A stretch of DNA of 64,000 nucleotides, taken from the NCBI RefSeq assembly GCF_040689105.1, contig NZ_JBFBVU010000010.1:1-64000 (forward strand), in the 5' to 3' direction. The DNA is from Meridianimarinicoccus marinus. GTDB lineage: Bacteria; Pseudomonadota; Alphaproteobacteria; Rhodobacterales; Rhodobacteraceae. The stretch's first letter is position 1. Every line of letters begins with the position of its first letter. A program made the translations under genes and the position numbers. Shown here piece by piece: positions 7,755-16,466 of this stretch. A model generated the notes under the pieces. The model was not told the DNA's origin. It searched no databases and saw nothing but the letters and a program-made list of their open reading frames with translations.

Positions 7755-8612
7755 ATGCTTGATGATGCCGATGACATTCACCCGCTGTTTCACGGCGCGC
7801 CCAAAACCACCGAATTCCGCAAGCTGCGGAAGCGGATCGTGCGCCATGCCCGCGAGGCCATCGAGCAATACGGCATGATCGAACGCGACGCCCGCTGGCT
7901 GGTCTGCCTGTCGGGCGGCAAGGACAGCTATACCCTGCTGGCGGTGCTGCACGAGTTGAAGTGGCGCGGGCTGCTGCCGGTCGAGATCCTGGCCTGCAAC
8001 CTGGATCAGGGTCAGCCGGGGTTTCCCGCCACCGTGCTGCCCGAATTTCTGGAGCGCATGGGCGTGCCGCATCGGATCGAATACCAGAACACCTATTCGG
8101 TGGTAATGGACAAGATCCCTCAGGGCCGGACCTTCTGCGCGCTGTGCTCCCGCCTGCGGCGCGGGCATCTGTACCGGATCGCCCGCGAGGAGGGCTGCTC
8201 CGCGGTGGTGCTTGGCCATCATCGCGATGACATTCTTGAAACCTTCTTCATGAACCTGTTCCACGGCGGGCGGCTGGCCACGATGCCGCCGAAGCTGGTG
8301 AACGAGGAAGGCGATCTGTTCGTCTACCGGCCGCTGGCCCATGTGGCCGAGGCCGATTGCGAGAAATTCGCGCACGCGATGTGCTATCCGATCATTCCCT
8401 GTGATCTGTGCGGCAGCCAGGACGGGCTGCAACGCCAGCAGGTCAAGCAGATCCTCGATGGCTGGGAGGCCAATGCGCCCGGGCGCCGGCAGGTCATGTT
8501 CCGGGCTTTGATGAACGCGCGGCCCTCGCATCTTCTGGATCCCAAGCTGTTCGATTTCGCCGGGCTGACGCGGGCGGTTTCGGAACAAGCCGATCCGGAC
8601 AATTTGATCTAA
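7755..8612 (+). CDS. ttcA: tRNA 2-thiocytidine biosynthesis protein TtcA
   Basis: 285 aa. A PP-loop ATPase motif (SGGKDS, residues 53-58) activates C32 of certain tRNAs by adenylation. Cys128/Cys131 (CALC) and PCDLCG near residues 216-219 supply the Cys residues that bind the [4Fe-4S] cluster used in thiolation. GHHRDDILETFFMN is the conserved family block. Length and motif order match TtcA rather than TilS, which lacks the Cys motifs. It has its own intergenic region of about 120 nt upstream, shared with the divergent hydrolase. Confidence 0.95.
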   Translation: MLDDADDIHPLFHGAPKTTEFRKLRKRIVRHAREAIEQYGMIERDARWLVCLSGGKDSYTLLAVLHELKWRGLLPVEILACNLDQGQPGFPATVLPEFLERMGVPHRIEYQNTYSVVMDKIPQGRTFCALCSRLRRGHLYRIAREEGCSAVVLGHHRDDILETFFMNLFHGGRLATMPPKLVNEEGDLFVYRPLAHVAEADCEKFAHAMCYPIIPCDLCGSQDGLQRQQVKQILDGWEANAPGRRQVMFRALMNARPSHLLDPKLFDFAGLTRAVSEQADPDNLI

Positions 8613-8700
8613 CTCCGCTCCAGATCGCGCCTTTGCATTAACCTTCCCCAAAGGCCGCCGCCCTAGCGTCACCTGAAACGCTTGGCCGAAGGGGAACGCG

Positions 8701-10227
8701 ATGCCGATTGCGGGACAGACACTGCCGTCAGGGATACATTTCCTCGCCTCGGTTGTTCGCGGGCAATGGGGGCTGGCCGCTTCGGCGCCGCTTCTGGCGC
8801 TGTTCTGGTATCTGAAATCCGGTGACATGGCCTGGGCGATGGCCCTGTCTGGCCCCGTGGTGCTGGCACTGGCGTGGCTGCCCCGGTGGCGGGCCGGGCA
8901 CCGGTTGGCGCAGTTGCCGCTGGTGTCGCCGCGGCAACGGCTGATCCGGGCGCTTGGACCGGACAGGGACGGCACACAGAACCAGACTGTTTGCATCCTG
9001 CTGAACCTGGATGACACCCCGCGCCTGCTGGAGCGATTTTCCCCCGCCACGCTGGACCGCACGATGGACGTGCTGACCGAACGGGCGCAGCAGACCTTGC
9101 GCGATCAGGATCACTGCACGGTGCTGACGCCGGGCCTGATCGCCGTCGCGATGGCCCCGGCGGCGCGCTACGATCTGGAGACCGCGCTGCAAATCGGGGC
9201 CCGGCTTCAGGCCAAGCTTTCCGATCCGGTGCCTGTCGGTGAGGATCCGCAACGGCTGTCTTTCTCGGTAGGCATCGCGCTGTCGGCGCAGATCGCGTCC
9301 GGTTCCGGCGATGCGGTATTGGCGGCGGCGGAATCTGCCCTGGTGCGCGCCCAAAGGGCGGGAGCCGGGTCCATCCGGGTCCATGATCCCGCCCGCCCGG
9401 TGCCGCAGGTGCCCGACACCGCACGGATCACCCGCGCGCTGGACGCCCTTGAAAGCGGCCAGATCCGGCCGTGGTTTCAGCCGCAGGTCTCCAATGACAC
9501 CGGCGACATCAGCGGCGTCGAGGCGCTGGCCCGCTGGGTTCATCCGGATCGCGGCCTGCTTGGACCGGCCGAGTTCTTCCCCGAGATTGAAGCCGCAGGC
9601 CGCTTCGAACGGCTGGGGGAAGTCATGCGCCGCCACGCCTACCTTGCGCTGAAAACATGGGACAAGGATGGCCTCGACATCCCCGGCGTGGGCGTCAACG
9701 TGACCCTGGCCGAACTGCGCAACCCGGCGTTCGCGGACAAGATTGCATGGGAACTGGATGGCTTCGATATCCTGCCGCACCGGCTGACGCTGGAAATCCT
9801 CGAATCCGTGGTGTCCGGTACGTCCGGAGATGTGGTGGCCCGCAATATCCAGATGCTGGCGTCCTATGGTTGCGGGCTGGACCTTGACGATTTCGGCACC
9901 GGGCATGCCTCGATCACCTCGCTGCGCCGGTTTCCGGTTGGCAGGATCAAGATTGACCGATCCTTTGTCACCGGGGTGGATCACGACCGGAAACAACAGC
10001 AAATGGTCTCGGCCATCGTGACCATGGCGGAACGACTGGATCTGGATGCCCTGGCCGAAGGCGTGGAAACACCCGGCGAACACGCGATGCTGGCGCAACT
10101 GGGCTGCACCCATGTTCAGGGCTACGGTATCGCGCGGCCGATGCCGCAGGACGATTTGGCCGCCTGGGTCCACCAGTTGCGCGATCGCCTCCCAAAGCCC
10201 GCGCCACTGCACAGAAAACTGGGCTGA
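8701..10227 (+). CDS. Cyclic-di-GMP phosphodiesterase (EAL) with degenerate GGDEF domain
   Basis: 508 aa. Two N-terminal hydrophobic segments (about 28-38 and 45-61) suggest membrane anchoring. Residues about 95-230 have the shape of a GGDEF domain, but the signature is replaced (VLTPGLIAV), so cyclase activity is not expected. The EAL domain (about 250-495) keeps its catalytic set: EALARW (Glu274), the Asn in VGVNVT, EILES, DDFGTG, KIDRSFV, AEGVET and QGYGIARP. It should therefore hydrolyse c-di-GMP. AAGGGGA precedes the ATG. It sits between ttcA and yidC with no obvious functional link. Confidence 0.9.
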   Translation: MPIAGQTLPSGIHFLASVVRGQWGLAASAPLLALFWYLKSGDMAWAMALSGPVVLALAWLPRWRAGHRLAQLPLVSPRQRLIRALGPDRDGTQNQTVCILLNLDDTPRLLERFSPATLDRTMDVLTERAQQTLRDQDHCTVLTPGLIAVAMAPAARYDLETALQIGARLQAKLSDPVPVGEDPQRLSFSVGIALSAQIASGSGDAVLAAAESALVRAQRAGAGSIRVHDPARPVPQVPDTARITRALDALESGQIRPWFQPQVSNDTGDISGVEALARWVHPDRGLLGPAEFFPEIEAAGRFERLGEVMRRHAYLALKTWDKDGLDIPGVGVNVTLAELRNPAFADKIAWELDGFDILPHRLTLEILESVVSGTSGDVVARNIQMLASYGCGLDLDDFGTGHASITSLRRFPVGRIKIDRSFVTGVDHDRKQQQMVSAIVTMAERLDLDALAEGVETPGEHAMLAQLGCTHVQGYGIARPMPQDDLAAWVHQLRDRLPKPAPLHRKLG

Positions 10228-10350
10228 ACCGCCGATTCGGGACGCGCTCATTCACGACATTGCAGGGGCTGCGGCCTAAAACCGCTTGACCTTTGTCCGG
10301 TGCGCCTGTTGAACCTGCCCGCAATCCCAAGTTTCGAGGCGGTGTTCTAC

Positions 10351-12180
10351 ATGGACAATCAAAACAAGAATATGATTCTGGCGACGGCACTCAGCTTCCT
10401 GGTGATCCTTGGCTGGTTTCTGCTCTTTCCGCCAGAGGAACCGCCGGTTCAGCCCGAACGACCAGTGGCCGAATCCACGGCGCAGGCGACGCAGGATGGC
10501 ATCGCCATCGCCCCGCCCGCCGGCGGCACCGCGGCCACCGCGCCCCTGGCCAGCCCGGTTGAAGCCCGCAGCGCGGCCCTGACTGCCTCTGCGCGTCTGA
10601 CCATCGACACCCCGGAACTCAAGGGCTCCATCGCGCTGACCGGCGGACGGCTCGACGACATTGCGCTGAAGGACTACCGCGACACAATCGAACCCGACAG
10701 CCCCAACGTCACCTTGCTGTCCCCGGTGGGCGGCGCCCACGCCTATTACGCGCTTTACGGCTGGGCCCCCGGCGCAGGCCTGACTTTCGAACAGGTCCCC
10801 GGCGCGGAAACCCCCTGGTCGCTGGTGAGCGGCGACAAGCTGACCCCCAACAGCCCTGTCACACTGCAATGGGACAACGGCGCCGGCCTGACCTTTCAGC
10901 GTGTCATCAGCGTCGACGATCAGTATCTCTTCACCGTCACCCAGTCGGTCACCAACACTGGCGAGGCCGCCCAGCGGCTGGCCCCCTACGGCATCGTCGC
11001 GCGTCACGGCGAGCCGGAACTGACCAATTTCTTCATCCTGCATGAAGGCGTCGTGCGCATGTCCGACGGCACGCTGGAGGAAATCGAATACGGCGACATG
11101 CCCGACCTCGAATACGTCGACCGGGAAGCCGCCCGCGCCGAGATCATCGACGTGGCCGCCAACGGCTGGATCGGGTTCACCGACAAATACTGGATGACCG
11201 CGCTGATGCCGGCCCCCGGCCAGAACTTCCTGTCGGTCGCCAAATATGTCGCCAACGCCGACATCTACCAGACCGAAACCCGCCTGCCGACCCAGACCGT
11301 CGAGCCCGGCCAGACGGTCGAGGTGCAAACCTTCCTCTTCGCCGGGGCCAAGGAATGGGAAACCATCAAGCACTATGAGCAGGATCTGGGCTTCGAAGGC
11401 TTCGTCGACAGCATCGACTGGGGCTGGTTCTTCTTCCTGACCAAGCCGATCTTCCAACTGCTGCACTTCCTCAACGGCATCATCGGCAACATGGGCTGGT
11501 CGATCATCGTCCTGACTCTGATCATCAAGGCGCTGGTGCTGCCGCTGGCCTGGAAATCCTACTCTTCGATGGCGAAGATGAAGGAACTTCAGCCCGAGAT
11601 GGAGAAGCTGAAGGAACGCTGCGGCGACGACAAGCAGAAGATGCAGCAAGAGATGATGGCGCTCTACAAGAAGGAAAAGGTCAACCCGGCCTCGGGCTGC
11701 CTGCCGATCCTTTTGCAGATTCCGATCTTCTTCTCGCTCTACAAGGTGATCTTCGTCACCATCGAGTTGCGCCACGCCCCGTGGTTCGGCTGGATCCGTG
11801 ACCTGTCGGCGCCCGATCCCTCGTCGATCCTGAACCTCTTCGGGCTGCTGCCCTGGGGCGTTCCCGAAGTCGGGTCGATCTTCGCGATCGTGTCGCTCGG
11901 CATCCTGCCGATCTTCCTCGGCATCTCCATGTGGCTGCAGCAGAAATTGAACCCCGCGCCCACCGATCAGACCCAGGCCATGATCTTCGCCTGGATGCCG
12001 TGGATCTTCATGTTCATGCTGGGCAGCTTCGCCAGCGGGCTGGTGCTGTACTGGATCGCCAACAACGTGATCACCTTCTCGCAGCAGTACTTCATCATGC
12101 GCACCCACGGCTTCAAGCCGGACATCCTCGGCAACATCCTGTCGGGCTTCAAGAAGAAGGCCGGAGCGACGAAGGAATGA
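10351..12180 (+). CDS. yidC: Membrane protein insertase YidC
   Basis: 609 aa from ATG 10351 (MDNQNKNMIL); the frame is open upstream to 10300 but the family begins here. Oxa1/YidC/Alb3 insertase of the inner membrane, acting alone or with SecYEG. TM1 spans about residues 8-26, followed by a Pro/Ala-rich linker, the large periplasmic beta domain (about 80-350) and five C-terminal membrane helices. The conserved hydrophilic-groove Arg is expected in the KALVLPLAWKSY region, and the cytoplasmic coiled hairpin (MKELQPEMEKLKERCGDD) is clear. The stop overlaps the MOSC gene start (ATGA). Confidence 0.97.
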   Translation: MDNQNKNMILATALSFLVILGWFLLFPPEEPPVQPERPVAESTAQATQDGIAIAPPAGGTAATAPLASPVEARSAALTASARLTIDTPELKGSIALTGGRLDDIALKDYRDTIEPDSPNVTLLSPVGGAHAYYALYGWAPGAGLTFEQVPGAETPWSLVSGDKLTPNSPVTLQWDNGAGLTFQRVISVDDQYLFTVTQSVTNTGEAAQRLAPYGIVARHGEPELTNFFILHEGVVRMSDGTLEEIEYGDMPDLEYVDREAARAEIIDVAANGWIGFTDKYWMTALMPAPGQNFLSVAKYVANADIYQTETRLPTQTVEPGQTVEVQTFLFAGAKEWETIKHYEQDLGFEGFVDSIDWGWFFFLTKPIFQLLHFLNGIIGNMGWSIIVLTLIIKALVLPLAWKSYSSMAKMKELQPEMEKLKERCGDDKQKMQQEMMALYKKEKVNPASGCLPILLQIPIFFSLYKVIFVTIELRHAPWFGWIRDLSAPDPSSILNLFGLLPWGVPEVGSIFAIVSLGILPIFLGISMWLQQKLNPAPTDQTQAMIFAWMPWIFMFMLGSFASGLVLYWIANNVITFSQQYFIMRTHGFKPDILGNILSGFKKKAGATKE

Positions 12181-12917
12181 CCCACAGGCTCGCCGCCATC
12201 TGGCGTCACCCGATCAAGGGGATCGGCGCCGAGCCTCTGGAAACCACCCGACTGACTCCGGATCGCCCGCTGCCGGGCGACCGGGCCTGGGCCGTGCTGA
12301 CCGGGGGCGCCACCGACACCGGCGCATGGCAGCCCTGCCGCAACTTCGCGCGCGGCTGTTATGGCCCCGAACTGATGGCGATCACCGCGCGCACCACCGG
12401 CAACCGCATCCACCTCAGCCATCCCCGGCAAGCAGACCTGATTGTCGATCCCGCGACAGAAGGGCCACGGCTGATCGACTGGCTGCGCCCGCTCTACCCC
12501 GCCGAACGCCCGGCCCCGACACAGGTGGTCAAGGCCCCGCCCGAAGGGATGAGCGACGCCCCCTTCCCCTCGGTTGCCATCCTCGGCCGCGCCGCGCTGG
12601 ACGCCCTTGGCGAGGTCGCGGGCCAGGCACTGGACATGCGCCGCTTTCGCGGCAACCTCTGGCTCGACGGGCTGGCACCGTTCGAGGAACTGGATTGGGT
12701 CGGCCGCACCCTGCGCATCGGCAGTGCCGAGTTGCGCGTGGACGAACGCATCACCCGCTGCCGCGCCACCGAGACCAACCCCGACACCGGCACCCATGAC
12801 GTGACCACGCTGCACCTGCTGCGCCGCCACTGGGGCCACATCGACTTTGGCGTCAAGGCCGTGGTCACCAAACCCGGCGCCATCGGGTTGGGCGACGCGG
12901 TGGAGCTTCTGGGATGA
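12177..12917 (+). CDS. MOSC domain-containing protein
   Basis: 246 aa, overlapping yidC by ATGA. N-terminal beta-barrel (MOSC_N) features are HPIKGIGAEPL and LPGDRAWAVL; the C-terminal MOSC core includes RFRGNLWLDGLAPFEE and the conserved region around ITRCRATETNPDTG, whose Cys is the probable molybdenum-cofactor/sulfur ligand. Family members (YcbX/YiiM, mARC-like) reduce N-hydroxylated compounds or transfer sulfur. The exact substrate is not inferable. Overlaps at both ends place it in one transcript with yidC, the acetyltransferase and engB. Confidence 0.85.
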   Translation: MTHRLAAIWRHPIKGIGAEPLETTRLTPDRPLPGDRAWAVLTGGATDTGAWQPCRNFARGCYGPELMAITARTTGNRIHLSHPRQADLIVDPATEGPRLIDWLRPLYPAERPAPTQVVKAPPEGMSDAPFPSVAILGRAALDALGEVAGQALDMRRFRGNLWLDGLAPFEELDWVGRTLRIGSAELRVDERITRCRATETNPDTGTHDVTTLHLLRRHWGHIDFGVKAVVTKPGAIGLGDAVELLG

Positions 12918-13555
12918 GTGCCCCCGATCCCGATGTCCTGCACCCGATGCCCGGCATCGACCAGGTGGTGTTCCTGCGCCCGCTGGCGGAAGACCGGCCC
13001 AACGTCTCCGTCGGCGCCTTCACCTACTACGACGACCCGGACGGCGCGGAACACTTCTTCGACCGCAACGTGCGCTATCACTTCGATTTTGTCGGCGACC
13101 GGCTGGTGATCGGCCCGTTCTGCGCCATCGCCCGGGGGGCCGCCTTCATCATGAACGGTGCCACCCACGCCATGGGCGGTTTTTCCACCTTTCCCTTCAA
13201 CATCTTCGGCCACGGCTGGGAACAGGGCTTCGACCCCGCCAGCTGGGCTGCGGAAAACCGCGGCGACACGGTGATCGGCGCCGACGTCTGGATCGGCACC
13301 GAAGCCCTGATCCTGCCCGGCGTCACCATCGGCCCCGGCGCCATCATCGCCGCCCGCAGCGTTGTCACCGCCAATGTGGCGCCCTACACCGTTGTGGGCG
13401 GCAACCCGGCGCGTGAAATCCGCGCGCGGTTCGATGCCGACACCGTGGCGCGCCTGCTTGCCATCGCCTGGTGGGACTGGCCGCTCGACAAGCTCACTTG
13501 CAATCTCGACGCCATCCGCGGCGCCGATCTGGCCGCCCTGGAGGCCGCATCATGA
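12914..13555 (+). CDS. CatB-related O-acetyltransferase (xenobiotic acetyltransferase type)
   Basis: 213 aa. Left-handed beta-helix hexapeptide repeats are evident (VIGPFCAIARGAAF, VIGADVWIGTEALILPGVTI, IIAARSVVT), along with the catalytic His region (NGATHAMGG) and the C-terminal WWDWPLDK typical of Vat/CatB xenobiotic acetyltransferases. Acetyl-CoA-dependent O-acetylation is expected. Many chromosomal members are not resistance determinants and their substrates are unknown. It overlaps both the MOSC gene and engB by ATGA-type junctions, so expression is probably coupled to theirs. Confidence 0.88.
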   Translation: MSAPDPDVLHPMPGIDQVVFLRPLAEDRPNVSVGAFTYYDDPDGAEHFFDRNVRYHFDFVGDRLVIGPFCAIARGAAFIMNGATHAMGGFSTFPFNIFGHGWEQGFDPASWAAENRGDTVIGADVWIGTEALILPGVTIGPGAIIAARSVVTANVAPYTVVGGNPAREIRARFDADTVARLLAIAWWDWPLDKLTCNLDAIRGADLAALEAAS

Positions 13556-14202
13556 TCCTGCCCTTCCCCCTCGCCCCCGAACCCGACGCGGTGACCGTCG
13601 AAGCCGCCCGCAAGTTCTTCGCCGGCGAAACCACCTTCGTAAAGGGCGTGGTCGCCATGTCCGGCCTGCCGCCCGCAGACCGGGCCGAGATCTGCTTCGC
13701 GGGCCGTTCCAACGTCGGGAAATCCTCGCTGATCAACGCGCTGACCGGGCGCAAGGGGCTTGCCCGCGCCTCCAACACCCCCGGCCGCACGCAAGAGATC
13801 AACTTCTTCGAACGCGATGATCTCTATATCGTCGACCTGCCCGGCTATGGCTTTGCCAATGCGCCGGTGGCGGTGGTCGAGAAATGGCAGCGCCTGCTCA
13901 AATCCTATCTGTCGGGCCGCCAGACCCTGCGCCGGGCCTTCATGCTGATCGATTCGCGCCACGGCGTGAAACCGGTGGATGAGGAGATCATGAGCCTGCT
14001 GGACAAATCCGCCGTCCCCTTCCAGGTGGTGCTGACCAAGGACGACAAGATCAAGGAAAAGGATCGCGACCCGATGCTGGCTCAGGTGCGCAAGGCGCTC
14101 TCCAAGCATCCCGCCGCATTTCCCGAACTGATCGCCACATCCTCGGAAAAGGGCCTCGGCCTGCCCACCCTGCGCAGCACCATCCACGGCCTGCGCGACT
14201 GA
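13552..14202 (+). CDS. engB: Ribosome biogenesis GTP-binding protein YihA/EngB
   Basis: 216 aa from ATG 13552, overlapping the acetyltransferase stop (ATGA). TRAFAC-class GTPase: G1 AGRSNVGKSSL, G2 region NTPGRTQEINFF, G3 DLPGYGFA, G4 LTKDDK and G5 ATSSEKG are all present. It is an essential GTPase in late 50S assembly in many bacteria. Its position near rpmH, rnpA, yidC and argB is conserved in Rhodobacterales. Confidence 0.95.
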   Translation: MILPFPLAPEPDAVTVEAARKFFAGETTFVKGVVAMSGLPPADRAEICFAGRSNVGKSSLINALTGRKGLARASNTPGRTQEINFFERDDLYIVDLPGYGFANAPVAVVEKWQRLLKSYLSGRQTLRRAFMLIDSRHGVKPVDEEIMSLLDKSAVPFQVVLTKDDKIKEKDRDPMLAQVRKALSKHPAAFPELIATSSEKGLGLPTLRSTIHGLRD

Positions 14203-14347
14203 CGCCCCGCCCCTGACCCGGCGGCGACTTTTTCTTGACCAAAATACTCTCGCCGAAGGCCCCGGCCTGCCAGGGGCGATCCGCATCGGCCCCTTGGCAG
14301 CGCCCGCGCAACATAATAACACCAGCGGACGCTTCTGGATCCCGATG
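14203..14347. other. Intergenic region between engB and argB
   Basis: 145 nt. It contains TTTTTCTTGACCAAAATACTC at 14229-14249, whose reverse complement resembles a sequence I associate with intergenic ends in Rhodobacterales. No gene or clear terminator. The CTTGACC could serve as a -35 element, but no good -10 follows at 17 nt. Confidence 0.35.
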
Positions 14348-15214
14348 ATGAGAAAACGAACCGACATGACCCGCGACTGGATCGCCACCGCCCGGACCCT
14401 GTCCGAAGCCCTGCCCTATCTGCAACGCTACGAGGGCGCGACCGTCGTCATCAAGCTGGGCGGCCACGCCATGGGCAGCGACGAGGCGATGGATAGTTTC
14501 GCCCGCGACATCGTGCTGATGAGCCAAGTAGGCGTGCATCCGGTCATCGTTCATGGCGGCGGCCCGGCGATCAACGAGATGCTGGGCAAGCTCGACATCC
14601 AGTTCGAATTCGTCAACGGCAAGCGCGTGACCAGCCAGCCGGTGATGGATGTGGTCGAAATGGTGCTGGCGGGGCTGGTGAACAAGCGCGTCGTCGCCGC
14701 GATCAACCGCCAGGGCGGCCGCGCTGTCGGCCTGTCGGGCAAGGATGCCAACCTGATGGTCTGCCGCCAGACCGATCCCGCACTCGGCTTCGTCGGCACC
14801 CCGGAACGGATGAACACCGATGTGGTGCGCACCATCTTCGAGGCCGGCATGATCCCGGTCATCGCCCCCATCGGCGCCGATGCCGAAGGCCACAGCATGA
14901 ACGTCAACGGCGACACCGCCGCCGGGGCCATTGCCGGGGCGCTGAAGGCCCGCCGTCTGCTGCTGCTCACGGATGTGCCCGGCGTCAAGGATGCCTCGGG
15001 CACCGTTGTCACCGAACTGACCGCAGGCCAGATTCGCCAGATGACGGCGGAGGGCACCATCGCCGGGGGCATGATCCCCAAGACCGAAACCGCGCTGGCG
15101 GCCCTGCAAAGCGGTGTCCGGGCGGCAGTGATCCTGGATGGCCGGGCGCCCAACGCCTGCCTGCTGGAGCTTTTCACCGATCACGGCGCCGGCTCGATCA
15201 TCCGCAGCGCGTGA
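14348..15214 (+). CDS. argB: Acetylglutamate kinase
   Basis: 288 aa if ATG 14348 is used (MRKRTDMTRDW, the form common in relatives); ATG 14345 and 14366 are close alternatives. It catalyses ATP-dependent phosphorylation of N-acetyl-L-glutamate, the second step of arginine biosynthesis in the cytoplasm. Amino-acid-kinase motifs are clear: VVIKLGGHAMG, VHGGGPAINEML, the substrate loop RVTSQPVMD and the ATP site LLLLTDVPGVKD. An N-terminal helix like that of arginine-inhibitable enzymes is present, suggesting feedback control. It overlaps the downstream GTG start by four bases. Confidence 0.95.
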   Translation: MRKRTDMTRDWIATARTLSEALPYLQRYEGATVVIKLGGHAMGSDEAMDSFARDIVLMSQVGVHPVIVHGGGPAINEMLGKLDIQFEFVNGKRVTSQPVMDVVEMVLAGLVNKRVVAAINRQGGRAVGLSGKDANLMVCRQTDPALGFVGTPERMNTDVVRTIFEAGMIPVIAPIGADAEGHSMNVNGDTAAGAIAGALKARRLLLLTDVPGVKDASGTVVTELTAGQIRQMTAEGTIAGGMIPKTETALAALQSGVRAAVILDGRAPNACLLELFTDHGAGSIIRSA

Positions 15215-15879
15215 CCGGCCCGGCTGCCTTTCAGCGGGCCCTTGCGGACTGCCAATTGGTTCAGGCGGCCCATGTGCCGCTGGAGGCCAGCGATGGCGTG
15301 CCCGCGACCTTCGCCAGCATCGCCCTGATTGCGCCGCAGGAGCCGGGCTTCTGGACCATGGCCCAGAGAGCGCCCGAGATGCGTGACGGCTTGCCCGACC
15401 CGCTGGATCGGCTGTCGCGGCGGCTGGTGACCCCGCTGGCGGCCTCGGTCGGTGGCTTGGCCCTGTTTCCATCCGACGGCCCACCCTATCCGCCCTTCGT
15501 GTCCTGGGCGCTGCGCAGTGCGCAGATCTGGGCCGCACCCATGGGGCTGCTGGTCAGCCGCTCGGCGGGGCTGTGGGTGTCTTTCCGGGCGGCGGTGGCG
15601 CTGCCCTGGGCGGCACCCGCCCAGCCCGCCACGCCCAGCCCTTGCGACACATGCGCGACACGCCCCTGCCTGTCGGCCTGCCCGGTCTCGGCTTTCAGCG
15701 CCGATCGGGGCTATGATCTTGCCGCCTGCCATGGTTTTCTGGACCGCGCGGCAGGCCAGGACTGCATGACACAGGGCTGTGCCGCCCGCCGCGCCTGCCC
15801 GCTGGGGGCCGCCTCAGGGCGTCACCCCGACCAATCCGCGTTCCACATGAGAGCTTTCCACCCATGCCAAAACGCCTGA
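15211..15879 (+). CDS. 4Fe-4S protein resembling the C-terminal half of epoxyqueuosine reductase
   Basis: 222 aa with a GTG start at 15211 overlapping the argB stop (GTGA). The C-terminal 80 residues carry ferredoxin-type cysteine clusters, CDTCATRPCLSACPVSAF, then a lone Cys in AACHGFL and CMTQGCAARRACPLG, arranged as in QueG-like iron-sulfur domains. The N-terminal part lacks recognisable cobalamin-binding features, so epoxyqueuosine reduction is doubtful. It is likely an electron-transfer protein of unknown partner. The gene overlaps the following phosphatase gene by 16 nt. Confidence 0.7.
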   Translation: MTGPAAFQRALADCQLVQAAHVPLEASDGVPATFASIALIAPQEPGFWTMAQRAPEMRDGLPDPLDRLSRRLVTPLAASVGGLALFPSDGPPYPPFVSWALRSAQIWAAPMGLLVSRSAGLWVSFRAAVALPWAAPAQPATPSPCDTCATRPCLSACPVSAFSADRGYDLAACHGFLDRAAGQDCMTQGCAARRACPLGAASGRHPDQSAFHMRAFHPCQNA

Positions 15880-16370
15880 TCCTGATGCGACATGCCAAGT
15901 CCTCGTGGCAGGACACGGATCTGGACGATCACGCCCGGGTGCTGAACGCGCGCGGGCGCCGGTCCTGCGATGCCATCGGGCCGTGGCTGGCGGCGCATGA
16001 CCATGTGCCCGACCAGATCCTGTGTTCGGACAGCGCCCGCACCCGTCAGACATGGGCGCTGCTGGCGCCCCACTTCCCGCCCACGCCCGCTCCGCTGCTG
16101 ATGCCCGAGTTGTACCTGGCCTCGGCCAAGGCCCTGCGCACGGCGCTGAGCGAGGCCAGCGGCGACACCGTCGCCCTGCTGGCCCACAACCCCGGCATCG
16201 GAGAGTTTGCGGCGCGGCTTGTCACCGCCGCCCCGGCGCATCCGCGCTTTGGCATCTATCCGACGCTGGCAACACTCGTAGCCGAGTTTCCCATCGACAG
16301 CTGGGCCAATCTGAAGCTCGGTACCGGCAAGGTGCTGGACTTCATCGTCCCGCGCGAATTGACCGACTGA
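15864..16370 (+). CDS. SixA-like histidine phosphatase
   Basis: 168 aa. The phosphoglycerate-mutase-like RHG-type active site is present as LILMRHAKSSW (catalytic His in RHA), with the distal catalytic His in LLAHNPGIGEF, plus the conserved SDSARTRQTW arginine. This is the short SixA branch, which dephosphorylates phosphohistidine on phosphotransfer proteins in enterobacteria; the substrate here is unknown. It is the last gene of the argB transcript and is followed by a strong hairpin at 16411-16441. Confidence 0.85.
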   Translation: MPKRLILMRHAKSSWQDTDLDDHARVLNARGRRSCDAIGPWLAAHDHVPDQILCSDSARTRQTWALLAPHFPPTPAPLLMPELYLASAKALRTALSEASGDTVALLAHNPGIGEFAARLVTAAPAHPRFGIYPTLATLVAEFPIDSWANLKLGTGKVLDFIVPRELTD

Positions 16371-16410
16371 TCCGACAGTCAGGGGGCATCCCCGTCGCCC
16401 GGACACGGCA

Positions 16411-16441
16411 GCGGCCCGCGAAGGGTGTCTTCGCGGGCCGC
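16411..16441. terminator. Perfect 13-bp hairpin between convergent genes (bidirectional terminator)
   Basis: GCGGCCCGCGAAG at 16411-16423, loop GGTGT, perfect complement at 16429-16441. It lies 41 nt after the SixA-like stop on the plus strand and 26 nt after aapP on the minus strand. No long U tract on either side, so it may act with Rho or as a 3'-end stabiliser. Confidence 0.75.
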
Positions 16442-16466
16442 TGGACGCACAAGGTTTATCGGGGCG

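Noticed and set aside
12914..13555. Chloramphenicol or streptogramin resistance gene
   Set aside because: It is an embedded core-operon hexapeptide acetyltransferase. Nothing in the sequence ties it to a drug substrate or to mobile DNA.
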